Source: Rhabditoides inermis
Lineage: Eukaryota > Nematoda > Chromadorea > Rhabditida > Rhabditidae
DNA length: 64,000 bases
Assembly (NCBI GenBank): GCA_963966185.1
Contig: CAWZYM010000232.1
Location: forward strand, 124,001-188,000
Reading direction: 5' to 3'
In this document: piece after piece, positions 36,243 through 49,476 of the stretch
Layout of the letters: each line of letters begins with the position of its first letter
Position numbering within the stretch: the stretch's first letter is position 1
Program-made: the position numbers and the translations under genes
Notes under the pieces: generated by a model
What the model was told of the DNA's origin: nothing
Database searches by the model: none
The model's input: the letters and a program-made list of their open reading frames with translations, nothing else

Positions 36243-36825
36243 ATGCGCGCCGCTGTTCTCATAGTTGTCTCAGGTATGACTAATCATTACTATTCAATTA
36301 CTATTCATTTGCTTACTGGTAATCTTCAGTAACCTACATACTCATCAGTAATCTTGCAGTACTCGCCGTGTCGCAGGCGCGCAAAGGCCCCGCTCCTCTA
36401 GCCCTTCCGACCCTGCCTCCCCTCAAGCCCCTTCCAGGGATGGGAGGCCTGGGAGACACGAAGGGACTGCTCGATCTACTGGTGGGGGGAGGGGGACAGA
36501 ACAGGCCCCGGTATGGAGGGGGCGGGTTCGGCAATGGATTCGGGAGAGGAGGGGGAGGGATGGGCAACGGGTTCGGCGGAGGCGGACTCGACGCATTCTC
36601 CAACAGTGACTACGAATACGGACAGGGCATCGGACAGGTACGGTATCCTTCTTTTCACACTATATGCATTATGTTTCAGCAGTTCTACGGAGGCCGGTCT
36701 CCCAATCAGGGTGGAGGCGGGATTCTGGGATTGACGGGACTACTGAGTATGTTTGAAATTCATTTATACTATTCTATTCATACTGGTTAATTTCAGTGAA
36801 CGGTCTCGTCGGTAGCGCACTCTGA
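36243..36825 (+). CDS. Secreted Gly-rich small protein
   Basis: Exons 36243-36273, 36360-36637, 36680-36746 and 36797-36825 join in phase. The signal peptide is MRAAVLIVVSVLAVSQARKG, split by an intron at the same early place as in neighbouring paralogues. It is followed by a Pro/Leu-rich stretch (LALPTLPPLKPLPGMGGLGD), Gly-rich repeats (GGGGFGNGFGRGGGGMGNGF), SDYEYGQGIGQ, and the end GGGILGLTGLLMNGLVGSAL. Exon layout and composition match the genes at 31966 and 37184, so these are probably tandem paralogues. No known domain is seen. Confidence 0.75.
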
Positions 36826-37084
36826 AGAAGAGACTTCGAATTCGACTAAATTGTTTGTACATACATACGTTTGACATTGTGATAAACCCGTATTTCGTGT
36901 TCGCCCAACATCGCATCTCTCTCACACGTCACTTCCTGGCGATCTTAAAGCAAGCGGGACCGGGATCGGGATGTGGATATAATATGCGCAGTAGGCCGAA
37001 CTCTGATTGTCCATTCAGCCTAGACACGTGACAGGCGGGAGAGAAACCAAGAAACCATCTTGATCCGCGCTCTCAACAAGCACT

Positions 37085-37091
37085 TATAAAA
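37085..37091 (+). promoter_or_regulatory. TATA box of the 37184 gene
   Basis: TATAAAA 99 bp before the ATG. Confidence 0.5.
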
Positions 37092-37183
37092 GACACGCCA
37101 ATTCCGCGTTTGGTCAAATCAACGCATTTTTCTTTTCTGCTGGGTTTGCGATCGGAGCAAGGTCGACACACTCCGATCACGCT

Positions 37184-37813
37184 ATGCGCGCCGGTATCGT
37201 TCTCGTTGTGCTTCTGACGTGTGGTGAGGGCAGCTTATTGGTACATACCATACATGCTTTTCAGTGTTCGTCTTCTGTGAGGCTCGGGGTGGTGGTGGAG
37301 GAGGAGGAAGAGGAGGAGGAGGCGGAGGGAGAGGAGGGGGAGGAAGGGGAGGAGGAGGAGGCGGAGGGAGAGGAGGAGGAGGCGGACGCGGCGGTGGCGG
37401 CAGGGGTGGTTGGGGTGGCGGTCGTGGCAGCTGGGGAGGTAGAGGAGGAGGAGGAGGAGGAGGAGGCGGGGGGAGCAGTTGGGGAGGCGGTCGGAGATGG
37501 GGCGGCGGTGGCCGATCGAGCAGCCACGAGTGGGGCGGCGGCGGCGGCGGCCTGTTCGGCCGGCCAATCTACAACCGTGGATTTGGACAGGTGAGGCCAC
37601 TTTGTCTGCTGATTGTTTCAAGTGCACATTCTCTATTCTAGCAGCTTCCGTGGTACTGCACGGGTGCGTGGGCGCCGTTCTATCGACAGTCCTGTCCGCA
37701 GTACTTCCAACCTCAGGGACAAGGCCTTCTAGGCTCTCTCGGAGCACTATGTCAGTCGTTCATTGTTTCTTATCATTTCATTTATCTCTCTTTCAGTTGG
37801 CCTCGGGAGATGA
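37184..37813 (+). CDS. Secreted Gly-rich small protein, paralogue of the 31966 gene
   Basis: Exons 37184-37223, 37265-37590, 37642-37750 and 37797-37813 join in phase. The signal peptide is MRAGIVLVVLLTCVFVFCEA; the junction residues CEARGGGG are the same as in the 31966 gene. About 90 residues of Gly-rich GGGR/GGWGG repeats follow, then RPIYNRGFGQQLPWYCTGAW, YRQSCPQYFQPQ and the end GLLGSLGALFGLGR. The long open frames on other strands here are by-products of the GGN repeat. Secreted; function unknown. Confidence 0.75.
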
Positions 37814-38005
37814 TGTTCGTACGACTTTCAACGCTGTACACTTTGTACCGAGACCGTGCAAATGTAGCAAATAAACTGTTACTTGTTTCATCTTTCGACT
37901 CTGCAGTGGTTTCCTTTTTTGTTGTGCATTGCCCCGTTCGCCCAAGTGCACGCGAATCTCGAGTATCTCTGTCAATTGATTGATGAAATGACCAGTTCAC
38001 TCGAT

Positions 38006-38578
38006 ATGCGCCCACCTGTTTTGCTCGTAATTCTACACGGTACGTTATATGTCTTACTGCATTGCTAACCTTGCGTTCAGTTGTGTTCATTGATGGAAGG
38101 CGTCATGGCGGTGATATAGTGCGGAAGAGTGTAGAGGACTATGACTACGAGGCCCTTTCGAGAGGGGAGAAGGCTACAGTGGAGCACACCACAGCGCCCC
38201 CTCACCCAGTCGTGAAGGAGTACCGATACAAACCATCGCGTATTGTATACGAAGACCGCCAGTTCTACCCAATCGGCAAGAACACGTATTATTATCATCC
38301 GGTCAGTGTATTCGGATGCTCCTGTCTTTATTCCTTTATATCTCATTTATACATTTATTTCCAGAGACGTGTTCACTACTACAGTCGTCCGATGCGCTAT
38401 CCGGTATATGTGCAGCAGCCTTGCTGTCAAACAAATATCATCGACAGTGAGTGAATAGTCTCGAATATGGAGACACGAAACCAGCTATAAGCCAACCTCG
38501 CATTCAGGCACTCTTCTCTCCCTCGGCGCTCTTGTCAACAACGCAGTGAGCAACGTGAATGCGGCGATCTACGGATGA
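38006..38578 (+). CDS. Secreted Tyr/Arg-rich small protein of the same cluster
   Basis: Exons 38006-38039, 38081-38301, 38365-38446 and 38508-38578 join in phase. The start MRPPVLLVILHVVFIDGRRH has the same early intron as its neighbours. The body is rich in Tyr and charged residues (VEDYDYEALSRGEKATVEHT; YRYKPSRIVYEDRQFYPIGK; RRVHYYSRPMRYPVYVQQPC). It ends in STLLSLGALVNNAVSNVNAA..., which resembles the LLGSLGAL ending of the 37184 gene. Secreted product of unknown role. Confidence 0.7.
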
Positions 38579-38789
38579 CCCTTTTTAGAAGCCTAAAGTA
38601 CAAATGATAAGCACAGTGGATATAAATCCCTTCCTCGTTTTTCGCATTCGTTCAAATAACCAACGTTGACCAACCTCTATTCAAAACGTGATGACGATCA
38701 GTAGGTAAGTAACTAATAGGCCGCTCTTCGGCGACCTTTGTTCTGCGGGCACGCATAAGCCGTAAGCTGCAACAAATTGGACGCGCCGG

Positions 38790-38797
38790 CATAAAAG
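38790..38797 (+). promoter_or_regulatory. TATA-like box of the 38839 gene
   Basis: CATAAAAG 49 bp before the ATG. Confidence 0.4.
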
Positions 38798-38838
38798 CGG
38801 GTCGGGCCGAGCAGAGGTCATCTGTCGACGGATCAACG

Positions 38839-39811
38839 ATGCGCGCCCTCCTCGGTCTGCTGGCTGTCACTGCCATGGCTCTCGCCCAAACACCCTCGTT
38901 CACCATGGGCGAGAAGGTGAAGAAGCTAGTGTCACCATTCCTCGTCAACAAGGAGGGAGAGAATGTGAGTAGAGAGAGAGGATGAAGAGGAGAGAGAGAG
39001 AGAGAAGAGAGAGGGGGAGGAGAGAGAGAGGTGAGAGGGGGGGAGAATAGCATTCAGGTAGCGAAGACGCTCGCCATTCAGTGCTGCAACAAGTGGAACA
39101 TTTCCGCCATGGTCGGCGGTGGGTGTGCCACTGTTTTCACAAATATGAAATTCATTTTCAGAGACGCAGAGCACTTTGATGAACGCCCTGGAGAACAAGC
39201 TTCGAGTGGCGAAGCTCCTCCCAGTGCTCACCAACTGCAACAACTGCCTGCAGAAGATCGATGCGAGTATTCTATCTTATTGAGAGGGAGAGATAGAATT
39301 GAAATGTACCATGATCATTCGTTTCAGAAGAAGTCGGACCTGTTCAGCGAGATCAAGGCGATGAAGCCGTGTTTCGTGCAGAAGCTGCAGAAGATGCACG
39401 ACCTCGCGTCCGCCAAGATCAAGCCAGCACTCAGCTGCAAGGACGACAAGAACGTGCGACCAGAACGAGAGAAACAAAGTGATTACTACCATACTACCTT
39501 TTTCAGTTGAACCCAATGATCAACGCGGCGCTGCCCGAACTGAACGTGAAGAAACTGGAGGGGATCTTCGAGTGCACCACAGTGAGAAGAGGAGAGAGAG
39601 AGAGATTTGATTGAAATGATTTATCTCGAATTGTATGGCATTGGGGGTTTTTGGAGTTTATGAGAGAGAGAGAGAGAGAGAGAAAGAGAGGAAGAGATAG
39701 AAAGAGTGATATTACATTTCTTTTCAGAAGCTTCTCTCCAAACCGAAGATGGCTTGCTTGAAGACGCATGCTTCCGGTGTCATCAACTTTTCGCACGCAA
39801 AGAACCTGTGA
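38839..39811 (+). CDS. Secreted helical Cys-containing protein, unrecognised
   Basis: Six exons (38839-38964, about 39058-39118, 39162-39265, 39329-39454, 39508-39580, 39729-39811) give a product starting MRALLGLLAVTAMALAQTPS. The mature part is Lys-rich and helical (KVKKLVSPFLVNKEGENVAK), with paired cysteines in LAIQCCNKW, LTNCNNCLQK, MKPCFVQK, LSCKDDKN, FECTT and MACLKTH. Spacing suggests several disulphides. It could be a small lipid-binding or saposin-like secreted protein, but no family signature is decisive. AATAAA-like signals follow the stop. Confidence 0.7.
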
Positions 39812-40308
39812 AGGAGTAATAAATAATTTATCAAGTATATAGATTGTTTCTGACCATTCGCACAATCATTTTTGCTTCACGAAACGGTTATTCAATATAC
39901 AGGTTGAACGAAAGTTTTACGTGCGCGCTGTGATCAGAAACGATCAGCAGGCCGCTTCGAACGCTTTTTTAATTCCCGTCTTTCTGCGCTCTCTTCTCTT
40001 GGCGTGCTCTCTCGCACCCCTCCACCACATCTGCCGCCGGAGAGGCCGATGAGCTGGCAGCGAAGAGCGGAAGTCCCCTTGTATCTTTAAGATATGATTG
40101 TTTTCAAAAACTGTAATAAAGATATAGTGTGCAGTAGTATAAGTATAACTGTTTTCTCGCATCAAATACCAGTCGTGTAGAATACAAAAGTTTATCGAAT
40201 CATCCAATCCATCTCTCCCAGCGATTGGCGATTGCACAACGCTTCAATGATCACACAGATCGATAGTATGCCAGCAACTGTCACACTGACCATCACCCAT
40301 CAAACCCT

Positions 40309-40581
40309 ATGCGCTTCGTTAGTCATCTTATATTGCTTGGTGAGTACAATGCATGTACTAGTAAACATATTTTGTATTTGTAGTAATGCACATGACATAC
40401 ACTATTGCTCAGCGTCCCTACAACCAAGAGTGAGTAAACATTTTCTTTTTTCTGTTTTCACTTGCTTTCTAGTATGTACGGCTACAATTGGAACAACTAC
40501 CCTGAGGGCTTTTCCACCTATCGATACCGTCCACCCACCGGGGGACTCTCCATGCCCCTCATTGGAGGCTGGCTGGGATGA
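40309..40581 (+). CDS. Very small secreted protein of the same cluster
   Basis: Exons 40309-40339, 40384-40429 and 40473-40581 give about 61 residues: signal MRFVSHLILLVMHMTYTIAQ, then a Tyr/Asn-rich part (MYGYNWNNYPEGFSTYRYRP) and the end GGLSMPLIGGWLG. The early intron after a short MR...LLL exon and the GG-W/F-LG ending agree with its neighbours. The alternative upstream ATGs at 40226 and 40250 lead to a stop at the exon junction, which decides this start. Confidence 0.6.
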
Positions 40582-40892
40582 GTGTAGTAACTAGTATTTG
40601 CCATAACCCATAACTTATAACATATCTTGAGGTATATTTGTTTCCACTATGCTTTGTTACAGTTACACGGTATATTGATAAATACAAATGAACGCTTTGT
40701 TATCACTTTCCATCATTTCCATCGCATGCCGTAGTCGCTTTTAAATCCGGCAACTTTCCCATATCCCTTCTTATCTCCTGGAACCATTGCGTCTGCCACA
40801 AAAAGCCGCCAAATCCCGTATCCGTTCAAGTTCTGGATGATGCGGAGAGAAATGGGATAGAGATACAGCCTTGCCAGTCGACAGAAACCGCA

Positions 40893-41663
40893 ATGCCCGC
40901 CCGCCGCGTCGCCGTCATACTATTAGGTCATCCTTACGTCACCTTGCGTCTTGCGTCATTATCCTTGCATTTCAGTGATCTCACTTGCGTCGTGCGAAAT
41001 TGATGATGAGAGAGTATTCCTCACTATTGGCAACGACTTGAATAATGAGCATTCCAACAAGGTGAGTTGGAACTTCTGGGAAAGATGAGTATAATGAATT
41101 TTAGAATCTGCCACCGCCATCGGCAGCCTCTGTAGAACACATCAAGAACTACCTCTTTAAAACATCGTCCAAGAATGTTGAAGAAACTGTTCTCTTTACT
41201 GTCCAACCAATTCCGGATATCATCAAAATGCCTGTCTTCCCTGCCTCAGTTCCGTCGAAAATCAAGCTGCTCCTTCCTCCCACTCTTGCCCCTCCGACAC
41301 TAGTTCGATCGAACCTGCTGTCCGCTATTCAGACACCCATTCGCACTCCTATCATGCGACCGATTCTGCTGACTCGACTGCCCGAGGGACCCCCTCCCCT
41401 CCTCTCAAATGCCATGCTCTTGCCGCCGCCAACCACCGGACTGCAGTATGATAAGTATTATTATCAACCAATCAACTACGGAGAGAAACTATTGGAAAAC
41501 GCCATTCCCAACGCTATACAGTCTGTGCAATCGGCAAGTGAGTGTTCTCACTCTCTCTCTCTTTGCTCTTTCTCTCTTTCTCCTTTCTCTCATCCATGTA
41601 ATTTCAGCCAACCACGGACTCGGTGTGCTGCACAACGTCCTCGGAAACATGTACATACTTTAA
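40893..41663 (+). CDS. Secreted Pro/Leu-rich protein of the same cluster
   Basis: Exons 40893-40926, 40976-41061, 41105-41536 and 41608-41663 join in phase. The signal is MPARRVAVILLVISLASCEI. The mature part starts DDERVFLTIGNDLNNEHS and continues with a Pro/Leu-rich region (LLLPPTLAPPTLVRSNLL; RPILLTRLPEGPPPLLSNAM), YYYQPINYGEKLLENAIPNA and the end GLGVLHNVLGNMYIL. Exon structure matches its neighbours although the body is unlike them. Function unknown. AATAAA near 41677. Confidence 0.7.
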
Positions 41664-41706
41664 TAAGTTTCGATAATAAATTATTATTTGAGTATATATG
41701 GTGTGT

Positions 41707-42121
41707 TCAATCGAGCCCTGCGAGGCTGAATCCGTTGAGCATCTCCTCTGCGACAGAGGCGACGAAGAGGGGCCTGGGAAGAGATATTAGAGAGGGAGAG
41801 AGGGAGGGAGGGAGGGAGGGAGAGGGAGGGAGAGGCACCTCCTCTCTGCCAGGAAGTGATCGCAGTCTTTGAAGAGAGCGACGAGGTGCGGGCTGCGATG
41901 CATGCAACCGGGGAGACGGCGGATCAAAGCCCGCGCATCACTCTCCGACCACAACACCTGAACACTCATCTATGACATCATCGACGACTGTGACGTCACC
42001 ATCCGCTTGACGTCATCGGGCAGCTCTTCTAGGAGGGTCTCAGTGATGTGCGGCTGCACGAAACGATCGCGCGAGGAGTACAGGATAGAGAGGGGGATCT
42101 GAAAGGGGGTGAATCTATCTT

Positions 42122-42181
<60 letters not shown>

Positions 42182-43156
42182 TCTCCCCTCTCTCACCTTC
42201 TTCCCAGCCACCCTCCGCACAGTCTTCCTCATCCCATCCAACTGCGTAGTGCCAGCTGTCAACTCTGCCGTCTCGGCAACCTACAGTGATGCAATGGTCA
42301 CAAAAAGTGATATACCCAACCTCCGGATGGATCCAGCGCATCCAGTAGAGGGAAAAGGCTGTCAAACAGTATTTGGTACACCAAACCACAGATCTACCGA
42401 GTGTGTTGATTGGCCGGTGAAACCACGGAGGCGTCGTTTCGATCACGCGACGCATCATCTACACTTATCCCGTAATACTGTAATATCATACAGTACCTTG
42501 TGGTAGATCATGGGGGAGAGGGAGCGGTTCACACGGAAGCCGGTTGGATTGACGAGCAGACAACCAGTGAAGGAGGACTGAAGAGCAGGGGATAGAAAAA
42601 GAGATACCCTCACTCACCTCCTCACTGTACTCATCCGCTAGTCGCAGCGCGTTCTCACTGCCGCGCGAGTGACCAACGAACACGATCTGACGTCATCATG
42701 ACGTCATCAGATGACGTCATCCTACCTTCTCCTCCACTCCGCACTCGTTGAGCACGGCCCGCACGAAGCTGTCCCTCGCCGCATTCGACGCGTCCATCGG
42801 GTGGAAGTCTGTGAAACGTAACCATGCGAAACGTAATAAAACGTACACTTGGTCTTGCCGCCGCCGGGGAAGTTGATTCCGAGGGTGCGGATGCCGCGAG
42901 AGGACAGGTGATCGGACACGGCTTGGAAGTTCTGGAAGAGGATATGGAAGGGGGAAGGTGGGACGAACATGGTGAGATCCGTTGATTCCATGAAGGGTGA
43001 CGACAGTGCCGCGGTGGGAACCGGATGGAAGAGTGTCCTGGGAATGACCGGACACGTGACGTTAGTTGAGGAAATAGGGATCTAGATACAGAGTACCTGA
43101 ATGAGTGCATTGACCTCCTGCAGCTTTCCGCCGCAGAGTGGGAATCGCACTCGCAT
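41707..43156 (-). CDS. DUF1057-type alpha/beta hydrolase, gene 2
   Basis: Minus-strand exons give MRVRFPLCGGKLQEVNALIQ, DTLPSGSHRGTVVTLHGING, NFQAVSDHLSSRGIRTLGIN-FPG, DASNAARDSFVRAVLNECGV, IVFVGHSRGSENALRLADEY, LLVNPTGFRVNRSLSPMIYH, a cap-like region, IPLSILYSSRDRFVQPHITE, DARALIRRLPGCMHRSPHLV with KDCDHFLAERR, and PLFVASVAEEMLNGFSLAGLD-stop. The nucleophile elbow is GHSRG, the acid is likely the D of SSRDRF and the base the H of DCDHF, so the triad looks complete. The substrate is unknown; DUF1057 is a family I know mainly from nematodes. It lies 231 bp downstream of a paralogue on the same strand, an operon-like spacing. An exon near 42310-42390 (VVWCTKYCLTAFSLYWMRWI) is less certain. Confidence 0.75.
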
Positions 43157-43386
43157 CGAGCGAAGCATCGCCCCACCGAGCCAGCCAGCGAGAGATGGGC
43201 AAATGAGGAAGCAATCGAGACATCAAACAATCAAACAATGTATCCACACCAAAACACACAACACACGATTCGATACACTTTATCCGAGAACAAATTATTA
43301 CCAGTACTGTTTATCATCATAATCAAGCTACTATGCGGTGTAGTAAAGCGAAATGATGCCAGATTAGATTCTCTTCCTTTTCCCCT

Positions 43387-45436
<2,050 letters not shown>

Positions 45437-46309
45437 TCTGCAAGGGAGCCAATAGCCGCCAAGAACTCATAAACACGACTTCGTTCCACACAAACACGAG
45501 AAAATTCGAATAGTATGCGAATACTAACATGTACCGTTGTATGAACTGAACTTTGCCAGCTGGCGATAACCGCGAGGTCAAACGTCGCCTGGATAACAAC
45601 GATGCTGGGGAGACGAAACATTCGCACAACAATGCAGAAGCGTCACACACGTAGGAACAACATACAAGTGCGAACCCGTTTATTATATGAACTCGCGAAC
45701 ACATTGAAAACAATCACACGACACGACACGTCAGCCTAGCGAGCGAGATAGCGCACATATGACTTATTATGCAAATGAAACGATGATAAAGAGCAGATTA
45801 TGCAAATCGCAGTTGGCTACAAGCGCGAATTTCAGGTCATTGAGCAGCCTAGTCTAGCCGGCGATCGATACTCACTGCGGGGAACACTCTCTCACTGGGG
45901 TGCGAGCGCAGAGTGTGAGGGAGTGAGAGAGAGGCAGAGTGAGTGCAAACAGCCCACTGCTGTGAAAGGACAGATATGCGAGATGTGGGAAATATGAGTA
46001 TTTGCTGGGAACTGGTGTTTCGGAAACTGGGTTTACGATCAGCTGTCGATTGGGTTGCGGTGTATATCTGTGATCTCTTTCGCGACGTCATAGTTTGACT
46101 TCGCCCGACGTTTGCATAATTGTCCCGCGCAGACAATGTCAGGCGGGCCGGTGTAGATTGGGGATCAGAGAACGCCCCACACATGCGTCCTGATTGGATC
46201 TCATGTATCCCATGGATTACGGGCAAGAAAATATCGTGGATTAGCAAGAGAGACAGGCAAAGCAAAGAGCGATCAATTGATATGGATCATACATAAGGGA
46301 TTGTCTATA
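45437..46309. other. Intergenic, nothing coding recognised
   Basis: Upstream region of the hydrolase pair. No exon is convincing on either strand. The 45437-45800 part may hold the 5' UTR and promoter. Confidence 0.45.
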
Positions 46310-46312
46310 TAA

Positions 46313-47100
46313 GGGGCCCGACATACTTTTGTAGCGCGTGCGATTCGCCACCTCTCTCTGTGTAAAAGTCGCCAGCATTGTAGCTCGCGCAAAGTGCACT
46401 GGCGACTTTCGAAGTAGCCAGCACATACTCGCGCGCGAATTGTAGCCGGCTACAATGTGAAAAGTAGCCAGCTACAAAGTCGCCAGTGAAGTCGCTCGCG
46501 TAATTCACTGTTAGCGTGGCGACAATTCGCCAGGCGATTACACTGGTTTAATCGTTACAACATTTATTTTTATTTAGTTTTGGTTGTTTTTCACTTCAAA
46601 CATTGTTTTTTAGGAGTTGAAATGGATGAAGATGCTTACTTTGAACTCGTTTGTGCAATTGTGAAAGAAATTATTGATGATATGGAAAAAGAACCGAGAC
46701 GAGTGTATGTGTCGGAGGCACATGAGCCACTTCTCGATCAGAGGCACATGACAATGGCCAGCTATTTGGCAAGCACCAATCCGCAGAACCTTTTGTCGTA
46801 TACGAGACTGTACCCGCACGAGTTTGATGACCTACACACTCGTCTTGCACCTCGGATTCAACATTCTGGGACTCATCGCGCCCCAATCACTTCTCAGTAC
46901 AGACTCATCATATTCCTCAAGTGAGATTGCGCACAACGATCGTGCGTCAATGTTCGTTCAAGACGCGCATATTGTCGCTAGCTCCTCTGCTACTTTTTGT
47001 AGCCAGCGCCTCTTTGCTGGCGACTTTTGAAATGTAGCTCGGCTAATTTAAAATCGCGCGCGCTGGCGAATCGCACGCGCTACAAAGTATGTCGGGCCCC
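46313..47100. mobile_element. PIF/Harbinger DNA transposon remnant
   Basis: The 788 bp element has ~37 bp inverted termini starting GGGGCCCGACATACTTT and reading on through GTAGCGCGTGCGATTCGCCA, and is flanked by a TAA direct repeat (46310-46312 and 47101-47103). A 3 bp TWA target duplication is characteristic of PIF/Harbinger. Inside the left half are further inverted repeats of a GTAGCCAGCTAC/GTCGCCAG type. It encodes only the N-terminal part of a transposase-like protein, so it is a deletion derivative. Confidence 0.8.
46622..46924 (+). pseudogene. Truncated Harbinger transposase, N-terminal part
   Basis: The frame reads MDEDAYFELVCAIVKEIIDD ... LLSYTRLYPHEFDDLHTRLA ... HRAPITSQYRLIIFLK-stop. 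The tract F-x-x-L-x-x-x-L-A-P-x-I followed by R-x-P-I-x-x-x-x-R-L-x-x-x-L matches the region just before the DDE nuclease domain of Harbinger transposases. The catalytic domain is missing. A TTTTTAG before the frame suggests an upstream intron in the full-length parent. Confidence 0.6.
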
Positions 47101-47103
47101 TAA

Positions 47104-48105
47104 GGATCCAAACGCGTCATTTATCGGACTTTTGGATCAAGTGTGGATCTTGTCTATCCCCTCCACACTGTGTGCATTGTGTGCAAAGTGTCTCCATTCT
47201 CTTGCTTCTCTCGCTTCTCTGCTCTCTCCCTTTCTCTTTCTACCTCCCCTCTCTCTCTCTCTCATTTCTGTTCAGTGTCCAGTGTGCTTGGTTCAGAAGA
47301 GTGGACCGAACTGATTTGCGTGACCACTCACCTTGAAATTGTTCATCTACTATCTACAGATTCCTAAATTCGATCATGTTTTCACTGCCGTCTCTCCCAT
47401 CGAATCTTATTTATGAGTCTTCACTGACCAGTCGGTCTGTCGTCTGTGCGTCTGAACGGGATTTCGAGTGGACACCGTCTGTTTGTTCGCTTTTTAGTCT
47501 GTCTTTGGTGTGCTTGCTGATTGTCACGTAGAACGTAGGGTATGAACTTTCTTGCAGACAGTATTTTGACGTTGACTTGCCACATTCCCATCCCGCTTTA
47601 CATCTCGTCTCTGTTATGACAAATAACCAACTAGTTCTCCCATTCAGAACGAAGAAACAATCATTCGCTCATTCCCACTGCAAATATTGCAGACATTCAT
47701 TCATGCGCCTATACGTTACTACATGTTTTTATATCATACTCATATCATCATATCATATGTATTTTCTTGTTTCACTTGTTCCCTTATAAAAAGATCACGA
47801 GGAAAGAGTTTTGTGAACCTTTATGTGAACGAGTGACAGTTGAGATCGACCGAGTCTCGTGGATTACTGCGTTAGAATGATAGAGTCATCATAATTTGGA
47901 AAACCCATACCGCATGCCGAAGGTCGTTTAATTCTACTCATTACCATTTCAGTGCAACCCTTTATAAACCTCGTACTGGATCAGTAAACCATACTCACTC
48001 CCGCCTTGTTCTTGTGTTGTCAGTAATTTACTCTCGATCTTGTTGATCTTGTAACGTAATTGTTCATGTAATTAGAATAAATCATCAGCATCGCATCATT
48101 GCAGC
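47104..48105. other. Intergenic, nothing coding recognised
   Basis: Contains a CT-rich patch (47220-47270) and AT-rich sequence. No exon is convincing. The last ~100 bp precede the PLP enzyme start and contain AATAAATCATCAGC just before it. Confidence 0.45.
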
Positions 48106-48907
48106 ATGTTGCTTCTTCAAGCAGCTCTACTATCGTTATTCGCCCTCTCCTCATACGCGGCCGTTCTCACCAAGATACGCCCGGATCATCCGGATACACA
48201 GGTCATCTCACAGGGTGAGCACATCAAAGTTTCAATCGTTACAATAATACAGTTGCCTACCGAAATGGTGTACATAACACGTATTCAGCCGAGGATGAGT
48301 GGCGTACGCGCGCGCTGAAGAAGCTATGGGAGGAGAGGCAGCAGATGGGACACACGCCGCTCGTCAAGATGGATGTGAGTGGCGCGTCCACCTCACGCAT
48401 CTATCCCCGTTCCAGCTGCCGGGCTTCCCGAACGCCGACGTGTTCTTCAAGAACGAGACGGCGACGCCGACGCTCACCCTCAAGCACCGCTTCGCCTGGG
48501 CGCTTGTCATGTGGGCGGTCGTGGAGGGAAAGGTGACATCAGCTGGCCACCCTCTCCGACCCGTCTCGCTGTCAGGTGAACTCGAACTCGACCATCTACG
48601 ACTCGACCTCCGGCAACACTGGCGCCAGCGAGGCATACATGGCGTCCCTCATCGGCATTCCCTACGTCGCGGTGGTGGGTGGTGGAGTGAATATTCAAGT
48701 CAACGCCACATCCCGATTCTATTCGTTGCTAGCTGAGAAGAGCACTAACAATTCGAATGGTTCGTGATCATGTCCACAATGCACTTTCTTGCAGGTGGCG
48801 AAGGAGCTGGAGCAGGCCAAGGTCGACCAGATCAAGAAGCACGGCGGAGGAGTGATGAAGGTGGGCAGAGGGGGGAGAGGAACTGAGAAACTTTATTCAG
48901 AGCAGGA

Positions 48908-48950
<43 letters not shown>

Positions 48951-49415
48951 GATATTACTGAGAGTAAATGCAAATGGAAATTGGTGGTTGAGTTATCTCA
49001 ATACGTTTCTCATTTTCACCATAGCATATCGGTCAAGCTGCAATGGGTCATTGAGACGATTTGCCGTTTCATCAAGTTCTATAACAAACTCCTCTCACCA
49101 ACATTGCATTGTCATCAGGTGGACGTCTCGCTTCGCAACTTCCACGCGGAGAATGAGGCGAAGAAGAACGCGGGATTCTTCATCAACCAGTTCGGAAACG
49201 CCGACAGGGCGGAGGAGTTCCATGAGAGTACGTTAGCCACTTGTGTGACTATCTGACTACTGGTGTCACCCTGTTTACCTCGTTCACTCCAGGCGCCAAC
49301 TACAAGTACGAGTCTTCGAACGTCTTCCACGAGATTCTCTCACAGCTGAAGGAGGATGAGAAGCAGGAGAGGAAGATCCCGCATTACTTCATCCACAACG
49401 CCGGAACTGGTCAGA

Positions 49416-49476
<61 letters not shown>

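Noticed and set aside
37235..37747. Ser/Leu-rich frames opposite the Gly-rich gene
   Set aside because: Complementary reading of GGN codons; the plus-strand gene has signal peptide, splice phases and stop.
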